Positions 14,750-27,970 are shown, counted from the stretch's first letter. The stretch: 64,000 nt of DNA from Zhengitettix transpicula (GCA_037074705.1 CM073590.1:222772246-222836245); one strand, 5' to 3'. Notes: generated by a model from the letters alone, not told the origin. A program made the numbers and translations.

Positions 14750-14751
<2 letters not shown>
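14497..14751 (+). mobile_element. LINE (Jockey-type) 3' end of ORF2
   Basis: An open frame of 84 codons to TAA matches the C-terminal end of Jockey-clade reverse-transcriptase proteins: KILRFITNCPWYV, then PLRRLKRKRQIDL and a stop. The same two landmarks (ILR.IT/ANAPWYV and RRLKRKW) occur in the copies at 17.5-18.4 kb and 27.5-28.0 kb. It is severely 5' truncated. A (TA)n(TG)n tract follows the stop directly. Confidence 0.75.
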
Positions 14752-14752
<1 letters not shown>

Positions 14753-14828
<76 letters not shown>

Positions 14829-14835
14829 GTACATA
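14753..14835. repeat. (TA)n(TG)n microsatellite
   Basis: About 22 AT repeats, then 12 GT repeats and an impure ATGTATGTGTAC end. It starts right after the LINE stop codon, so it may have grown from the element's 3' tail. Confidence 0.95.
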
Positions 14836-14979
14836 AATAAATAATTCATAATTTCCTCTTCAACTACTCACTCAAGAAGGAACTATATTTCTTCAAGTTA
14901 ATTTTAACATGTTAACGTCATCAATGTATCACAATTGTATAATCTTAGGATTAAAAAATTTTCTGTGAAAAAATTAATA

Positions 14980-15101
14980 AAAAACTCATTTAATATTTAC
15001 AGGGAGAATTTTTTATTATTTTTTCACTGAATAAATTAATAAAAAAAATTCTGTGAAAAAATTAATAAAAAATTCTCCCTGTAAATATTAAATGAGTTTT
15101 T
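14980..15101. repeat. Near-perfect 48-bp inverted repeat
   Basis: Arms 14980-15027 and 15053-15101 are complementary except for one indel (core ATATTTACAGGGAGAATT). The 25-nt spacer ends in TTCT. The 5' flank TTCTGTGAAAAAATTAATAA (14961-14980) is also repeated directly at 15049-15068. It is a strong hairpin-forming unit, AT-rich, with no coding. Confidence 0.85.
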
Positions 15102-17159
15102 CATGTAATAGCAATATGAGAAGGTTAATTCTTTCCCCAAAAATAGTTACTGAAGTCCAAAGAATTAATTTTATTTTGAATTATATAAAACATTATTCTT
15201 TTCACAACAGTTTTAAAAAAATTAAAGCAATTAGTATTTATCCATTTTACTATTCCGAAGTGTAGTTCACGGAAAATTTCACAACTGAGATGAAGAAATG
15301 TTGACTGCTCACAAAGGGTCTTATCAATTATTAATACTCTTAGAAAACTACAAACCTTTCTCAACGAAAATAAAAAATAAACACACGATTTGTGGTTATA
15401 ATTAAAAATTTGTGTATATTTTCTACCCTATAATATAATACAAAATATAGTCGATTAAATAATACGATTTCAATAAATCAGTTTACGTTGTCTGTGTTGT
15501 TACTCTGGCTCATTTCTCTAAAAGGCAACAAAATTCAATTCGTTTTCATCAATTCGCTTATTCTGTAAAAAAATAAATAACATAATGAAATAGAGCGATA
15601 TGCAATTCGAGCAATCAAACGCACACGAACTTGTGCATTGTGAAATTTGCGACGCAATTATGCTAATTAATAAATTAAGTTTGTTTTCATGGAAACGTAA
15701 ATGGCTCCAATTCAATTACGTACAATGAAAAATGATTGTGAAATATAAAGTTTATAGTTGCGTGATCTGTTTTAAGAGATAATTAATTTGTGGAGGTCAA
15801 ATTTTGAAAACAAATAAAACAATTATCAGTGCAGAAAAATATGAAGCAAAGGAACAATACGTGTATAATTTTGGAATATAAATATCATAATGTGTAGAGT
15901 GACTGAAGTATTGGCAGCTATAAAATCTGGGGAAAATAACATACTTAAAGAAACTGTAAAGCTGATCCGTTGAAAAAATTTAAATTATAAAATAAATGTA
16001 TAACATTAAATCTGTGTAATGAATAATATTTATCAATAGACTTTACCATATTTAAATGCTTGAAGCACTGATTTTTTACAATGGGAAATTAACAATAGAC
16101 AAAATGTCTTAATTTATATAATTTATTTATGTAATATTACACAGGAAAAAGGAAGTATCCCTTCCTATACCGCCACAAACCGACGTAACTTAACCGGAAT
16201 CGTTGTCACTGCTCTACCCCGCGGCATGGATTTAATTTGAGTCATTTTAGACTATTATTTTCACCCTCTGTCAACAGGCTGATGGGAACTATATCAACAC
16301 ATGACTGGCATGGGGAATGTCGCTATTCACCTCAGAGATCCCCAAAACTATGATTTCGACACCGATCTCAGCCGTTTGCACCCATTCCTCTAGAGTTGTT
16401 CCCCGCCCAATTAAGTTAGGTATTTACTTTAGACTTACACCATATCGGGATTGACACTATTAATCTCAGCGATTTTTATTTTCACTAATATCGGTCATTT
16501 TAGCTTTAAATTTTAAAATAACTTCCTAACTTGCTTTCATATTGTAAGTAACGTGGGAATCAAGCATGGCTTCAATTTCCCCACACGTTTCAGAGTTTAT
16601 GTGAAACATAGACACACAAACTCACAATTTTATGTTTCTTCAAAGCTAAATTTCGTTAATGGAAATTATGAAAATAAAACAAAGAAATTTTACGATAGAC
16701 AGCTCTGTCACAGCATCAAGTCGAGTCGACTAACAAATTGCTCAAGGCACACACACAAAATTACATGTTGCTCTTGGCGAAGGTTCAAATATTAACTTTT
16801 GTTTTCACACGTCGAAAGTTTTGAATAGACGCAAAAATTAATAAGTGTTGGGTATTTTCGATGTAATTGATGTTATTATCACTTTATTTTGCACATTCTA
16901 GCTGGATTATTGTCATCAGTTACACGGAAGCTCGTTTATTAGAATGATGACGGCAGATATAGCCGCTGAAACGATATACTTTCATTATATTAATCAGTTA
17001 ATGACTCAGTATTATTCCATGCGGTCACGATTACGTACCTGAATTTGCGTGTCATTATTAAATTTTCTGAGTTTAAAAAGTAAAAATCATTCCTGTCGAC
17101 GAATAACTTGCAAAATACCTCAGGCGAATTTTATCAATTTTACTTCAAATAAGTTTCTT
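15102..17159. other. Intergenic, no gene seen
   Basis: AT-rich. A GC-richer patch lies at 16150-16410. GATGACGGC/GCCGCTGAAACG at 16945-16973 resembles a small ribozyme core (see findings). Confidence 0.5.
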
Positions 17160-17455
17160 TCCAGCTGCCTCCTAAACAGGTCGAGGCACGGAGAAGAGAA
17201 TGCTGCGTCCCCACAGCTAATCTCTCTCCCGCCATCGGAAGGGCGTGGGACAAGTACCCAATGCCCTTCATACTTAATGTAGACTTTCGGAGGTTCTGCA
17301 TCACGTTTTGGCAAATGCCTTGTATGATCATTATACTACAGCCTAGTTAACCCTTGGCTACCTTCCTCTACCCTTCCGCATTCCCCCTTCCTATGTATTA
17401 AAGGGGAGTTGCCATCATGTCGATTACCCTCATGTAGCATGGTACTCTTAAAAAA
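17160..17455 (+). mobile_element. Family A retroposon
   Basis: Starts CAGCTGCCTCCTAAACAGG, includes GGGCGTGGGACAAGTACCC and TACCCTCATGTAGCATGG, and ends CTCTTAAAAAAAATTG. The centre (17275-17345) is rearranged relative to other copies. A LINE fragment begins immediately after the A-tail. Confidence 0.78.
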
Positions 17456-17462
17456 AATTGTT

Positions 17463-18450
17463 ACGTTCCATTTTTTACTTCAACTTATTAAAATCATACC
17501 TTGACCAAAGAGAATTTCTTACTTACGAAAATGGAGAAAGTTCAAACCGTTATCCCATTCTCTCCGGGGTGCCACAGGGCAGCATCCTTGGCCCTCTATT
17601 ATACGTCTTATACACTTCCGACTTGCCAACCTCAATGGACGTAAGCACAAGTACCTTTGCATATGATACAGCAATACTGTCAACACACACAGACCCTGAT
17701 TCCGCATCACAGAAACTTCAAGAACATCTACAAAAAATAGAGACCTGGCTAAAAAGATGGAAAATAAAAGTAAATGCATCGAAATCATCCCACATAACAT
17801 TTACCCTTAAAAAGGAACATTGTCCTATAGTAAAGCTCAATCAGGAAGAAATTCCAAAAGCAGAATCAGTCAAATATCTTGGTCTTCACTTAGACACCAA
17901 GCTGAAATAGAGGGATCACGTCAATAAAAAGAAAAAGCAAATAGAAATAAAAACTAAATTATTAAACTGGCTGATTGGACGAAAATCAAAATTATCAGTA
18001 GAAAACAAATTACTTATTTACAAAACAGTGATAAAACCTATATGGACGTACGGAATAGAGCCAAGTCTCACATCGCTATTATGCAACGAGTACAATCAAA
18101 AATCCTCCGCACTATTACAAATGCTCCCTGGTATGTATCCAACTTCAGTTTACATACTGACCTCAATACACCATATGTAGCAGACGTCTTCAAAGATAAA
18201 AATAGTAAACACCATACTGTACTTCAAACCTACCCCAATCGACTACTAGAGCCGTTACTACAACCAACTGACAACCGAAGACTGAAGAGATGCTGGCCAA
18301 TAAACTGCAATAGAAACTGAGGTGGCGTTGTTGGACCCTCACCTCTCCACGACATCAGTACAAGACACTTTTATTAAATTGTACATGTTATCAAATTAGC
18401 TTAAAGATCATATGTAATCTGATTGCTAATAAAAATCTATTAAAAAAAAT
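17463..18450 (+). mobile_element. Jockey-type LINE, 5'-truncated, dead reverse transcriptase
   Basis: Encodes the middle and end of a non-LTR reverse transcriptase: SGVPQGSILGPLLYVLYTSDLP at 17560-17630, then the catalytic box read as FAYDTA (17656-17673) where FADDTA is expected. The first catalytic Asp is therefore Tyr. KYLGLHLD follows, then an in-frame TAG at 17908-17910, more homologous sequence (KLLIYKTVIKPIWTYGIE), a frameshift near 18050, and ILRTITNAPWYVSN ... RRLKRCW to TGA at 18318. It ends in an A-run at about 18443-18450. Its left edge abuts the A-tail of the family A copy at 17160-17455. Confidence 0.88.
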
Positions 18451-18559
18451 AACTTATGTTGTTAGTCTTCATTTAATCATAAAAAAATTGATTTAAATTA
18501 TTACACTTTTTTTGTTTTTCTTTCTCAACTCATTATCAAGTAGACCTTCTGGAGTCGAT

Positions 18560-18790
18560 CGCATTCTTCTTCATCTTCCTTGGCTCTGCGGTCCTCTGCG
18601 AGCCTTGGCCTCCGAGGCGACTGCCAGACTATCATCTTACATGAAACATTCTGGTTATAAATATCTCGTCGTCAGTCTTAACCCAGGTTGTCTTGACCGT
18701 GGTAAAAACATGACTGCCCCTGCTGGCATTCGAACTTGTGATGCGAGGCAATGACGCTGACCTCTACACCGCAATAGAGTCAACTTGAAA
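18560..18790 (-). mobile_element. Family B tRNA-derived SINE, diverged
   Basis: On the minus strand: a tRNA-like head with GCGTCATTGCCTCGCATCAC and a mutated B box (AGTTCGAATG, 18727-18736), then a body with CTGGGTTAAGACTG, AGAATGTTTCATGTAAGATG, GTCTGGCAG and CCAAGG. It aligns block by block with the copies at 24.8 and 43.8 kb. Confidence 0.7.
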
Positions 18791-21106
18791 ATGTTTCGTA
18801 TGTAGACCTCTGCAGCTTTTATAGTTTCCCGTTGTGACACAACTAATCCTGTAAAAATAAAAAATTCCGTCGATTCTTCAGTTAAAAACCGTGTCTTTTA
18901 TTTTCATTGCTATTTTTTTAGTAAAAATGACAATCGTTGAAATATATAAATAGTATGGATGAAAATAAAATGCTCGTAATGTCACATTTAAGATCTTATC
19001 TGTATCTGGTCCACCTCTCTCCATTATCTTCATTCATAGTATGAGAGATATAAAGACGTTATCTTAGATGCACAACAGCATCAAAGTTGTCATCAGAATG
19101 GCAAATCAATTAACTCGTACGTTTTCATGTTTGTTATACCTCACTTCATTTGTTGCAATATAATTCTTAGTTTTTCATTTCATAACATATTTCTACTTTT
19201 TATAACATGGTCACTCCAGTCATTCATTTATTTAAATCGTTAATTATTCATTAAAACTGAATAATGGTATTGCTAATTAAATTTTTATAATTACGATTCA
19301 ATTAACAAATTACCCCGATTATTTTATGTTTTATTGGTATTTTTACCAATTTCCAAACACCAATTAACCAAACTGTTGAAACAATTTTAGACTCCAATGT
19401 CTCTGGGACAACATTGAAATCACGCGTGAGGTTCAATGCAATTTTTTAGAATATATATTTTTCAACGTAAAATATTTCACATGTAAAATTTTAACAAAAC
19501 TTCGTTCGTTGTATTAGTAAACATGATTCATTAAAATTTATTTTTAGACACATCCATGCACTACGTTATTTAAAACCATTTACTTTTAAATGATGCGATA
19601 TATCATTCCAATTAAGCAATGGCGGCTAAAAAATAACTAGTATCCTGTGCATTTATTGTATACGTTAATTATTTAGTCGTCTATCAATTTTTTAATTCTT
19701 TCATTTATTTCTTATCTTCTGAAAATGTTCTTACGTTAATTTTGTGTTTTTTACGATGTGTTAAATGTGTAATATCCTCACAATAAAATATTAATATTGA
19801 ACTTTTTTCATATACTACTTTATTTCGTATATCAATTGCATGAGGTTCCTTTTTTTATTTTAACACCAAGCACTTACAATATGCATAAAACCCGCAAATC
19901 GGTGTTTATGTTAAACTACATTACTTTGGAAGTTAAATTTACCATTTTACGAGTAAACGTTTTCTATAATAGTAAATCGTAATCGAATAAACGAAGAGTA
20001 AATGTATTGCGAGTTGCATTCACCAAGGGGCGCTCAATTTTTGCAACGAGTGTACTATTCCCGATCGTCGCAGTAATGACTTCTGCATTTCAGCACGGTT
20101 CTACCACATGGGATCATGATGATGATAATAATTAAACCTAGTCTGAAGTACATCGTTTGCCCTTGAAGTACACGTTCCTTTGATAACTTTCTACTGCTTA
20201 CGACACTTTACATAGAAATCTCCTAGTCATTAAAATACAATTTCAAGGATAACTAAAACATTAAGATGATTTAATATTGGCATATTCCAGACAATATTAA
20301 AACTTTCAACAATACTAACTTGTGGGATTCAATAGTACCAAAAAATATTGCTTATACAAATTGAATAACTGACCGCTTATAATAGATAGGTTTTTATTAT
20401 TTTCATCAGTCGTCTGTTGAGAAAATCGAATACGCCATTACGCGACTAGAAACCATGGTTTGTTAACCTTCAGCACAAAATTTTCGCTGTGCAATGTAAC
20501 TAAGAAAATAGTACAATAAATATAATTAATTGATAGTATTAAGAAAAATACTAATAAATAAATAACTACTATAAAAAATTCAAATTGATTTGACAATACA
20601 GAATACACTATAATATTTCGAGTTTTCATTAATAACTAATTCCTTAAAGACAGAGAAAACAATAACTGATAAAAATAAATGAATAACTATACAATAAAAA
20701 AGAATGTACAGTGTAATTCAAAACACGACACACACTAACTATGAACAAGTCATTTCTACAAGATGAAAGACGAGTCATATAACCTTCCGTGGTAACTCCA
20801 GGCCGTACATGTGAAAATAAAATAAAGAGTAGAAAAAATTAATCAGAAAGTAAAATAATTTCAACTGTTAAGATTGATCAAGAAGCTCATGTACTGAGTA
20901 AAACGTTCCTTTAAATAAATCACTCTTACACTACTTCACAAAACTATTGTTATGTACCACTTGAAAAGGGACATATTAATTATTAATCATCAAGGAAAGT
21001 CGTTTCTGCTCTCGCACTTAGAACGTTTCTGAAGAGACGGAGAGGGCTATCTTTCGAGAAGCCTTTTTCAGGTTTTGAACTTAGGTTCATCTTGATCATT
21101 TTTTTA
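18791..21106. other. Intergenic, no gene seen
   Basis: AT-rich, only short open frames, no repeat family recognised. Confidence 0.5.
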
Positions 21107-21400
21107 GTTCCGGGGTCGCAGACCTTGGCCATGCGGTAAGAGATGTTTGTTGTTTCTATTGGAACAGTCGGCTAGCTGCCTCCTAAACTGGTCGAGGCAC
21201 GAAGAAGGGAATGCTGCGGCCCCACAGCAAACCCCACTCCAGACGTCGGAATGACATGAGTCAAGTGCCTCGATGCAGGTTTTCTAGGGTTGCCCTGCAT
21301 CACTTTTAGCCCGGAGTAGCTTAGCTGCAATTACCTACCACATCTATCTTTTCAAATTCCCTTCCTATGCTATTAGGGGGAGTGGCCACGACTGTATGAA
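21107..21400 (+). mobile_element. Family A retroposon, 5'-truncated
   Basis: GGGGTCGCAGACCTTGGCCATGCGG ... CTGCCTCCTAAACTGGTCGAGGCACG ... GATGCAGGTTTTCTAGGG, ending near CTATTAGGGGGAGTGGCC; the final ~40 bp of the family are replaced by TATGAAAAATAAATAAA. Confidence 0.75.
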
Positions 21401-24400
21401 AAATAAATAAATGTTAAAAATATTTTCTTGGATTCATGCATTTGATTGTGAAGAGTGAAATCCTAGTTCAGTGTTTCATACAGTGCTACTTTCTAGAAAA
21501 GGTGATTATGGTGAACGGTTTACATCTATCTGTATTTTTTCTGTTAATTTAAATTAATAAATTTAATAAAATAAATAATTATTTTTAATATATTTTCTTT
21601 GATTATTAGAATTAAATTAAGTTTTTTTAAATGTATCTACATTCAAATAGCATAGAAAAGAGTATTAAAATAGACTTTTTGCTAAAAAAAATATAATTAC
21701 TTACTCCTAATTTAATCGACACCAAATTTCAAAAAGAAAACTATAAGTCCGAGGATGTAATATATTCTGGTTTATGGATCCGTGTAGACATTTTAAATGG
21801 ATGAAATACCGATGAATAACTATATTTGGCACCTTCTTGTCAACTTGGTTTCGGTTCACTCACATGCAGTTATCAATTTAACCGTTTCCCATACTTCTGA
21901 ACTTCCCGCCAACAAAAAAATCTCTTTTTTTATTCTGTCATCATTTTTTACAATTATAAGCCTATAGAGAATTACAAGACTCGTGACCATAATTTATTGC
22001 TTGTTTACACGTTATTATTCTACTTATTACCAATCGTTTCTGTACTTCAAAAATACACACTCTGAATCTGTAATTTTTTTTGTTGAAGCTGTTTTCAATA
22101 TTGCTAACGTTCCGTAAATCTCAGAATTTTGATTTTCCAAAAGTTATGAGGACACTTTTTACTACACATTTATGTCCATGGAGTCTGGCAGTCGGAGATC
22201 AAAAGGCCAAAAGACTCGAAGTCCAGCAAAGCAACCCTCCGCCCTAGACGGGGGCGGTGCTTAGAACTGCCGACGGTAGTTTACTGTTTTCGGCTTCGGT
22301 GATTTAGAAATACCAATGGTGAAGTTTACTTCAGTGACCGTCGTATAACATTGAAAATTTTTTACATATAACTCCAGATTTTCTTATGTATTTCAACACA
22401 ACCTAATTCTGAACATCTTTCTGCACTTTTCACGGATCACCTTCAATTGCCTCAGCAAATCCTGCGCACTCCTTTTTCAATACTCGGAGAAAAGATAGAT
22501 AGCCTTCAAACCCATATTTCTGCGTGTTTCTGTCCATTCGGAACTGAACATTCCAACTTCCAAATTAAAATTTTTACACCATAGTGATCAGGTGGAGTAA
22601 TTCACGTGAATTTTCTCCTGACATGTATCTTAAATATGTCAATCTAAATAGTAAAGGCACGTTTCGTATCCTGACGAAGTGGCACCAAGTCCAGGTCAGT
22701 ATGGAATAATCTTTCTGGTCCAAACAAACAGGACCATAAAAGGTAAGAGTAACTACATCCGATATTCTGAATAAATACGTATATATCTATATCAACACCG
22801 ACTTCCAAGTTTTATTCATATTGCAAAGGTGCTTCCGTGACATCTCCAAAAACTTAAAGCTGCAGTGTATGAAAGGTATTATGTACAGAATATTTGTTAA
22901 TCCAGTGTTGTTACACTATATATGAAAAATTGTTAGTTTGAAAATATACTAATGGACGCGACACTAAAAATGTAAAAAATTGATACATTGAAAAATGAAA
23001 GAAAACCAATTGAGGATATGAGCTTCAAAATCAAACTGAAATAATTATTAGACCTTTTATTGAAGAAACAATAAATACAATATAATGGAGTATGGAAATT
23101 AAATTCTTATAAATGACTTATGTATGATGATATATTAGTTCTTGGTTTCAATAGAAAAATTAGTTGATTATGTGAAATACGACAGCTACAAGGAATAATA
23201 AATCATTGTATAACAGAGCAGCCACTTTTCAAGAGTTTGAAATAATTTAAGAATTGTACAACAATAGTAACAATATTTAACTGAATTTTTATTTGATATT
23301 TATTACTGTTTTTCATTTATCGACACTATAACAATTAATGATAAAATTTATTTTAAGACTATATAATTCTATTAATTTTTATTGGAATAGAAAGGCAGGA
23401 TAAGTAAAAATGAGGTTAGTTTGGTTTAAATTTATTATAATTACTTAACTGTTAAATATTACGTTTATAATGGCCTCCGTTTTGAAAAAAAAATAGGACC
23501 TTGTTTACGTTGTTTTCTTCTCCTTGTACTGTCTGGATTCGCTATTAAAATGTGGTTGCTATTAATCACAAATAACATTAAAGACATTACATGCTATGTA
23601 AATAGTACAAATCCATTTCTATAACAGTCTGCTTAGATATTGTTGATGCTGCTCGATTCGTCTGCAAAGAAAATTGTTAAATTTACTAAAAAATTGAAAA
23701 TTTTCTGAAATTCTCGAATGATATAATACAAATGTTAATAGCCAAAGCCAATATAAAATTTTTAATATTTAAATTATACATACAAATTGATTAGACACAT
23801 ACGACGTTCCGTCATTACATTACGACCATTTCATCTATGCATTTATTAGGAGAGCTTAAAAATATAAAAGTTACATTCAATTAGGTACAATTACTAATTA
23901 AACATTCAGGAATAAATTAAAGTTAAATATAAAAATTTGAATTTTAAAATACATCTCTGAGATGAATACTCTACAAAACTGAAGCAAATAAAGAAATAAC
24001 ATTAAGGTAATCACCGTTAAAATTTAAACAGGCTTGTTTGAACTTCGAAACGAGCTAATTGTTTGTTGAAAAATTGTCTCTTTGAGCACAGTTCCGAGTA
24101 AAGAGTAATTGTAGAAGATTCTTAGAAAAGCCACATAAAGACGTCGACCCAATGGTAGCGTTGATTTAGAGAACTATTGTGGAATATGTTAAGACAGCTG
24201 AGTGTTTTCGAGTGCGCCTTTGCCCAGCCCAGGGAAGGATGGACCTTTGCTGGGTAATTTTAGAACTGCGCCAGTGCGAACTTGACCTTCCGCACTAGCG
24301 CTGCTTAAGAGCTGGAACATGACGTACGTTCCATTTAGAAAATTAGCTTGTTCGTGTAACACGCTTTGCGATTGCGTGTCTCGGTCACTTCTCGTGTCTC

Positions 24401-24824
24401 ATCATAGTAAAGAAGTTTACCAAGAGTGCGTCAGGGCAAAAGTAGCTCCTTCAGCACAGCGACGACTCGTCTGACGGAAACGGTCAAGTAACACTACCTA
24501 GACGAACATAGACGAAATCAATAGCTTAAGTCCAAAGAAATAAAAATAAAGGATCTAGTGTTAATAATTATAGGCTGACAATTCTCAGGTGTTAACCGCC
24601 ATGCTCATAAAGTATTTAATGTAAACGCAAAAATCAATTCGGTTCTAGGAACCCATGAATACAGTTTTCTGAGTTAAAACAAAGAAAAATTTATTGTCTC
24701 CTTTCTGACAACCAGTCAAGACACTTCATAGATGATGCAGAGGTATGAATTACTGAAAATATTTACCGAACGTTCCTTGCATTTCGGAAATATTTTTTAA
24801 ATGACAATGAATTTCTCATCCTTA
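21401..24824. other. Intergenic, no gene seen
   Basis: Mostly AT-rich. Two GC-richer patches, ~22170-22330 and ~24190-24500, lack coding signal and match none of the repeat families in the window. Confidence 0.5.
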
Positions 24825-25060
24825 CGTACTTACTACTCCTTGGCTCGACAGCCCATGAAGGGCCTAACGAGATGGCTGCCAGACTTTCATCCCACATGAC
24901 ACATTCTGGATTCAGGAGTGACACTTGGTCAGAGTTTCGATTCTCCCACAGCCTTAACCCCAGTTTTCGTGACCGAGACGACCACAAACATCCGTGCCAA
25001 TGCCGCGATTCGAACCCGGGACCTCTGTGGTGCGACGCAATTACACTGTCCGGCAATTTC
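24825..25060 (-). mobile_element. Family B tRNA-derived SINE, best copy
   Basis: On the minus strand: the head includes the RNA polymerase III B box GGTTCGAATC (25007-25016) preceded by a degraded A-box/anticodon region. The body contains AAACTGGGGTTAAGGCTGTG, CCAGAATGTGTCATGTGGGA, GTCTGGCAG and GGGCTGTCGAGCCAAGGAG. No complete tRNA cloverleaf, so this is a SINE head, not a tRNA gene. Confidence 0.78.
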
Positions 25061-26587
25061 TCATCCTACCGCTTTATTATTCATAATATAGGCCTACATT
25101 AAATATCCAAAGTAAAATACGTTCAGATAACTTATTCTTGACACCGAGTGCATGTGTCAATAATATTTTTAATCTTTAAATGAGGTAGTGGGTCAACTCT
25201 TATCTTTAAGTGAAGGAAAGATAGCACAATTAATTATTAAAATACTAATTATATAAACTTAAATTAAACCCAGCATATTGTGGCCTTTCTTTACAGAGAA
25301 TTCATCAGCAATAGTTACACACAAATCTTAACTAAAGCCCAGCTAATATTTGTGTATAACCAATTTTCTTGGCCTTAAATTAATCTACTACGGATAAATG
25401 GTAAAGTACTATCAGCTACTCTAGATCAAATACAAAATATTTATGTTATCAGTAATATATCTCCCAAATAAACTCATATTAAAATACAGGAACGTTAGAG
25501 GATTCTAGGAAACATTTTCTCCCCTATCACCCTGTCACATGAGTTTTATTTGAGTTCTTCACAGCAAGTCAGTACTCTTTTTTTACACCAGCAATTTCTT
25601 CTACTTCTGCTCGTCAATCACTCCTGTTCATTCAGGCGTTAAGAGGAAACCAAATATAAAGAAGTTTGAAAACATTAACGAACAAATCATATTATTTCAG
25701 CTTTGAAATCGTTTTCTTTGATGACATTAAAGTAACTGATCGATGATGAATAAAATTTTGATTCTTTTGGTTTCAAATTTTCAATGCCACAAAATCAATC
25801 GAAAATATAATATACACATATATTACAGGTACGTGATGAAGTTTGGTCCCCTCTTTTTAATAAATAGTTCACATCTGTACATTACGACTAATGTACGACT
25901 AATCGTATAAACAGCACGTATGTAAAATATCTGTAGCACAATGGAAAAATTATATTTTGTAATCGTAGCTTCTTTTAACAAATCTCATAAACTTATTCAA
26001 AAATAAATTGTTTATTTAAATCCTAAGACGTAACAGACAGGATTTACTAAATAATGTGATTTAAAATCTTGAATTTATTATTCAATAAGCATGGGAGAAT
26101 TTTTCATTCAAAAATCATGGAACAAAAGGATCCTTAGAAGCGGACGATCACAGGTAAATTATTGAAGAGGTTAAAGAGAGATGAGGCGATAGAAACAGGA
26201 AATCGATATCTTACTCTTAGTGAAACGTTTCCACCTTATAAAAGATACAGATGCAAATAACTCTCAGTGCCAACATAGAAGTACGCACGGATTACTGTCA
26301 GGTTTACGAACAGAAACCTGAAGGATCAACCCGGATTACCAGACGTTCCCCTAAATATATCTTATATCATTTTTTAAAACAGTAATGTTACTTACTACAT
26401 ACTTTTATATTTTCAGTACTCATTTAGTCGTTAAGGTAATTTGAAATTTTACTTTAATTTCAAGTATTTCATATTTAATTATACATATTCTTTGTGGTTT
26501 TTCCTAAAATTTAATCTTTAGATCCATTTCTAAGCGTGAGGTTATTGTCTGAGCGTTGAGTAATGCCCTGGACACTTCTTATTGACA
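25061..26587. other. Intergenic, no gene seen
   Basis: AT-rich, nothing recognised. Confidence 0.5.
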
Positions 26588-26690
26588 AGTGAGAAAAAAA
26601 AGTGCAAAATTAAAATCAACGAAGATAAATCTGCGCAAGTCAACTTCACCCTACGAAATGACCAGTGTCCACGGGGTCTAGTTCAAAATC
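26588..26690 (+). mobile_element. LINE (Jockey-type) reverse-transcriptase fragment
   Basis: KCKIKINEDKSAQVNFTLRNDQCP corresponds to the RWKIKVN..KSSH.TFTLRK..CP block that follows the catalytic motif in Jockey elements (the same block in the 17.5-kb copy reads KIKVNASKSSHITFTLKKEH). About 100 bp survive. The next recognisable piece of such an element starts 0.8 kb away on the same strand, so both may derive from one insertion interrupted or rearranged later. Confidence 0.6.
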
Positions 26691-27484
26691 CCGGCACACA
26701 CTTGTCCGACACACGTTTTCCCGACAATAATATCAAGATTGATGTTTTTCCGTTGCCTTTCGCCCAACTTCATACCGGTCCTTATGCCTTTAGGGAATTA
26801 AATTCGACACTAAAAGTATCTAGAGTGACTTTATGAATATAAGTGACCACGTAAACAATTTATTCGGCACCGACATAGACCGTTAACGCATATTGTCTTT
26901 TAAAAATGCTACCCCATTCCACCCCCAATAGGGGTGCTAGAGTTATTTTAAATCCTCGGGGCTTAATCTTAATGACACGTGTACCAAGTTCGGTTGAAAC
27001 TGTTCCACGAATTAATTAATAACTTAATTTATAATAATAATCATGCATAATAAGATAACTAACGTGTTCTAAAATATTAATATTATACTTTATTTCGTTA
27101 AAACTCACATTTCGGGAAAATAACCTGTCGAGCAAACATGAATCATATTGTTGTCGGGATACGTGCATCTTTATAAATATATAATTTTATTTTAAGTCTT
27201 TGATTTAATTATGCGTTTAACACAAAATACATTACTTATCTCAGGGTCCACGTGAGATCGTGTTGATGTCTTCCAATGCCGGATCTAGTCGTATTGGTTT
27301 TTAAGAAAACTTCCATAATTTATTTGAGTAACACTACACCTTCTACAAAACCACTATTCTCTCACTCACAGAAAAAACCACAACTCCACTCCCCATTCTC
27401 CTCTCACTACTTCCAAAGATCACTACTACTCCCCGATATCCAGATATATACATTACAGATATTCAAAGATATATGTTACAAATA

Positions 27485-27970
27485 CCTACATCAACTAGTA
27501 CAAAATACCTAGGTATGAATTTGATAACGGGTTATCATGGAAACAGCAAGTACTTAAAAATCGTAAGCAGATAGATCTAAAAGTCAAGGAAATTCAATGA
27601 TTACTTGATAGTAGGTCTAAACTACCACTTGAAAATAAGGTTATTATAAACAATCGTTAAACCAACATGGGTAGATAGTAATGAACTCTAGGGTTGCACG
27701 AGAAAGTGCCTAATTATTGACAATAACTCTTAAAAACCATCAAAGATATTACGTAACATCGCAAATGCCCCATGATATGACTCCGAAGACTAATTTCATA
27801 AAAACTTGAAAGTACCATACGTCAAAGATTTCATAACTGAGAAAAGTACCAATAGCCACACAAAACTAGAAAAAGGTACCGACACTCTCCATAAACCTCG
27901 TCTTGAAATTCAATATCCAAGAAGGCTTAAACGTAAATGGCCAAGTGACCTAAGGATTGGAGAATAATAC
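27485..27970 (+). mobile_element. LINE (Jockey-type) 3' portion, heavily decayed
   Basis: Starts at KYLGMNL and runs through KQIDLKVKEIQ, LLDSRSKLPLENKVII, ILRNIANAP and the ending RRLKRKWPSDL, then TAA. At least three stops (two replacing conserved Trp codons) and several frame changes interrupt it. It is clearly a fossil. An A-rich stretch follows around 28003-28015. Confidence 0.75.

Noticed and set aside
25000..25060. Possible functional tRNA gene (perfect B box)
   Set aside because: No acceptor stem or full cloverleaf; the same body follows in three copies, so it is a SINE head.
25181..25200. TGAGGTAGT, the start of let-7
   Set aside because: Only the first 9 nt match; the rest diverges and no complementary arm lies nearby.
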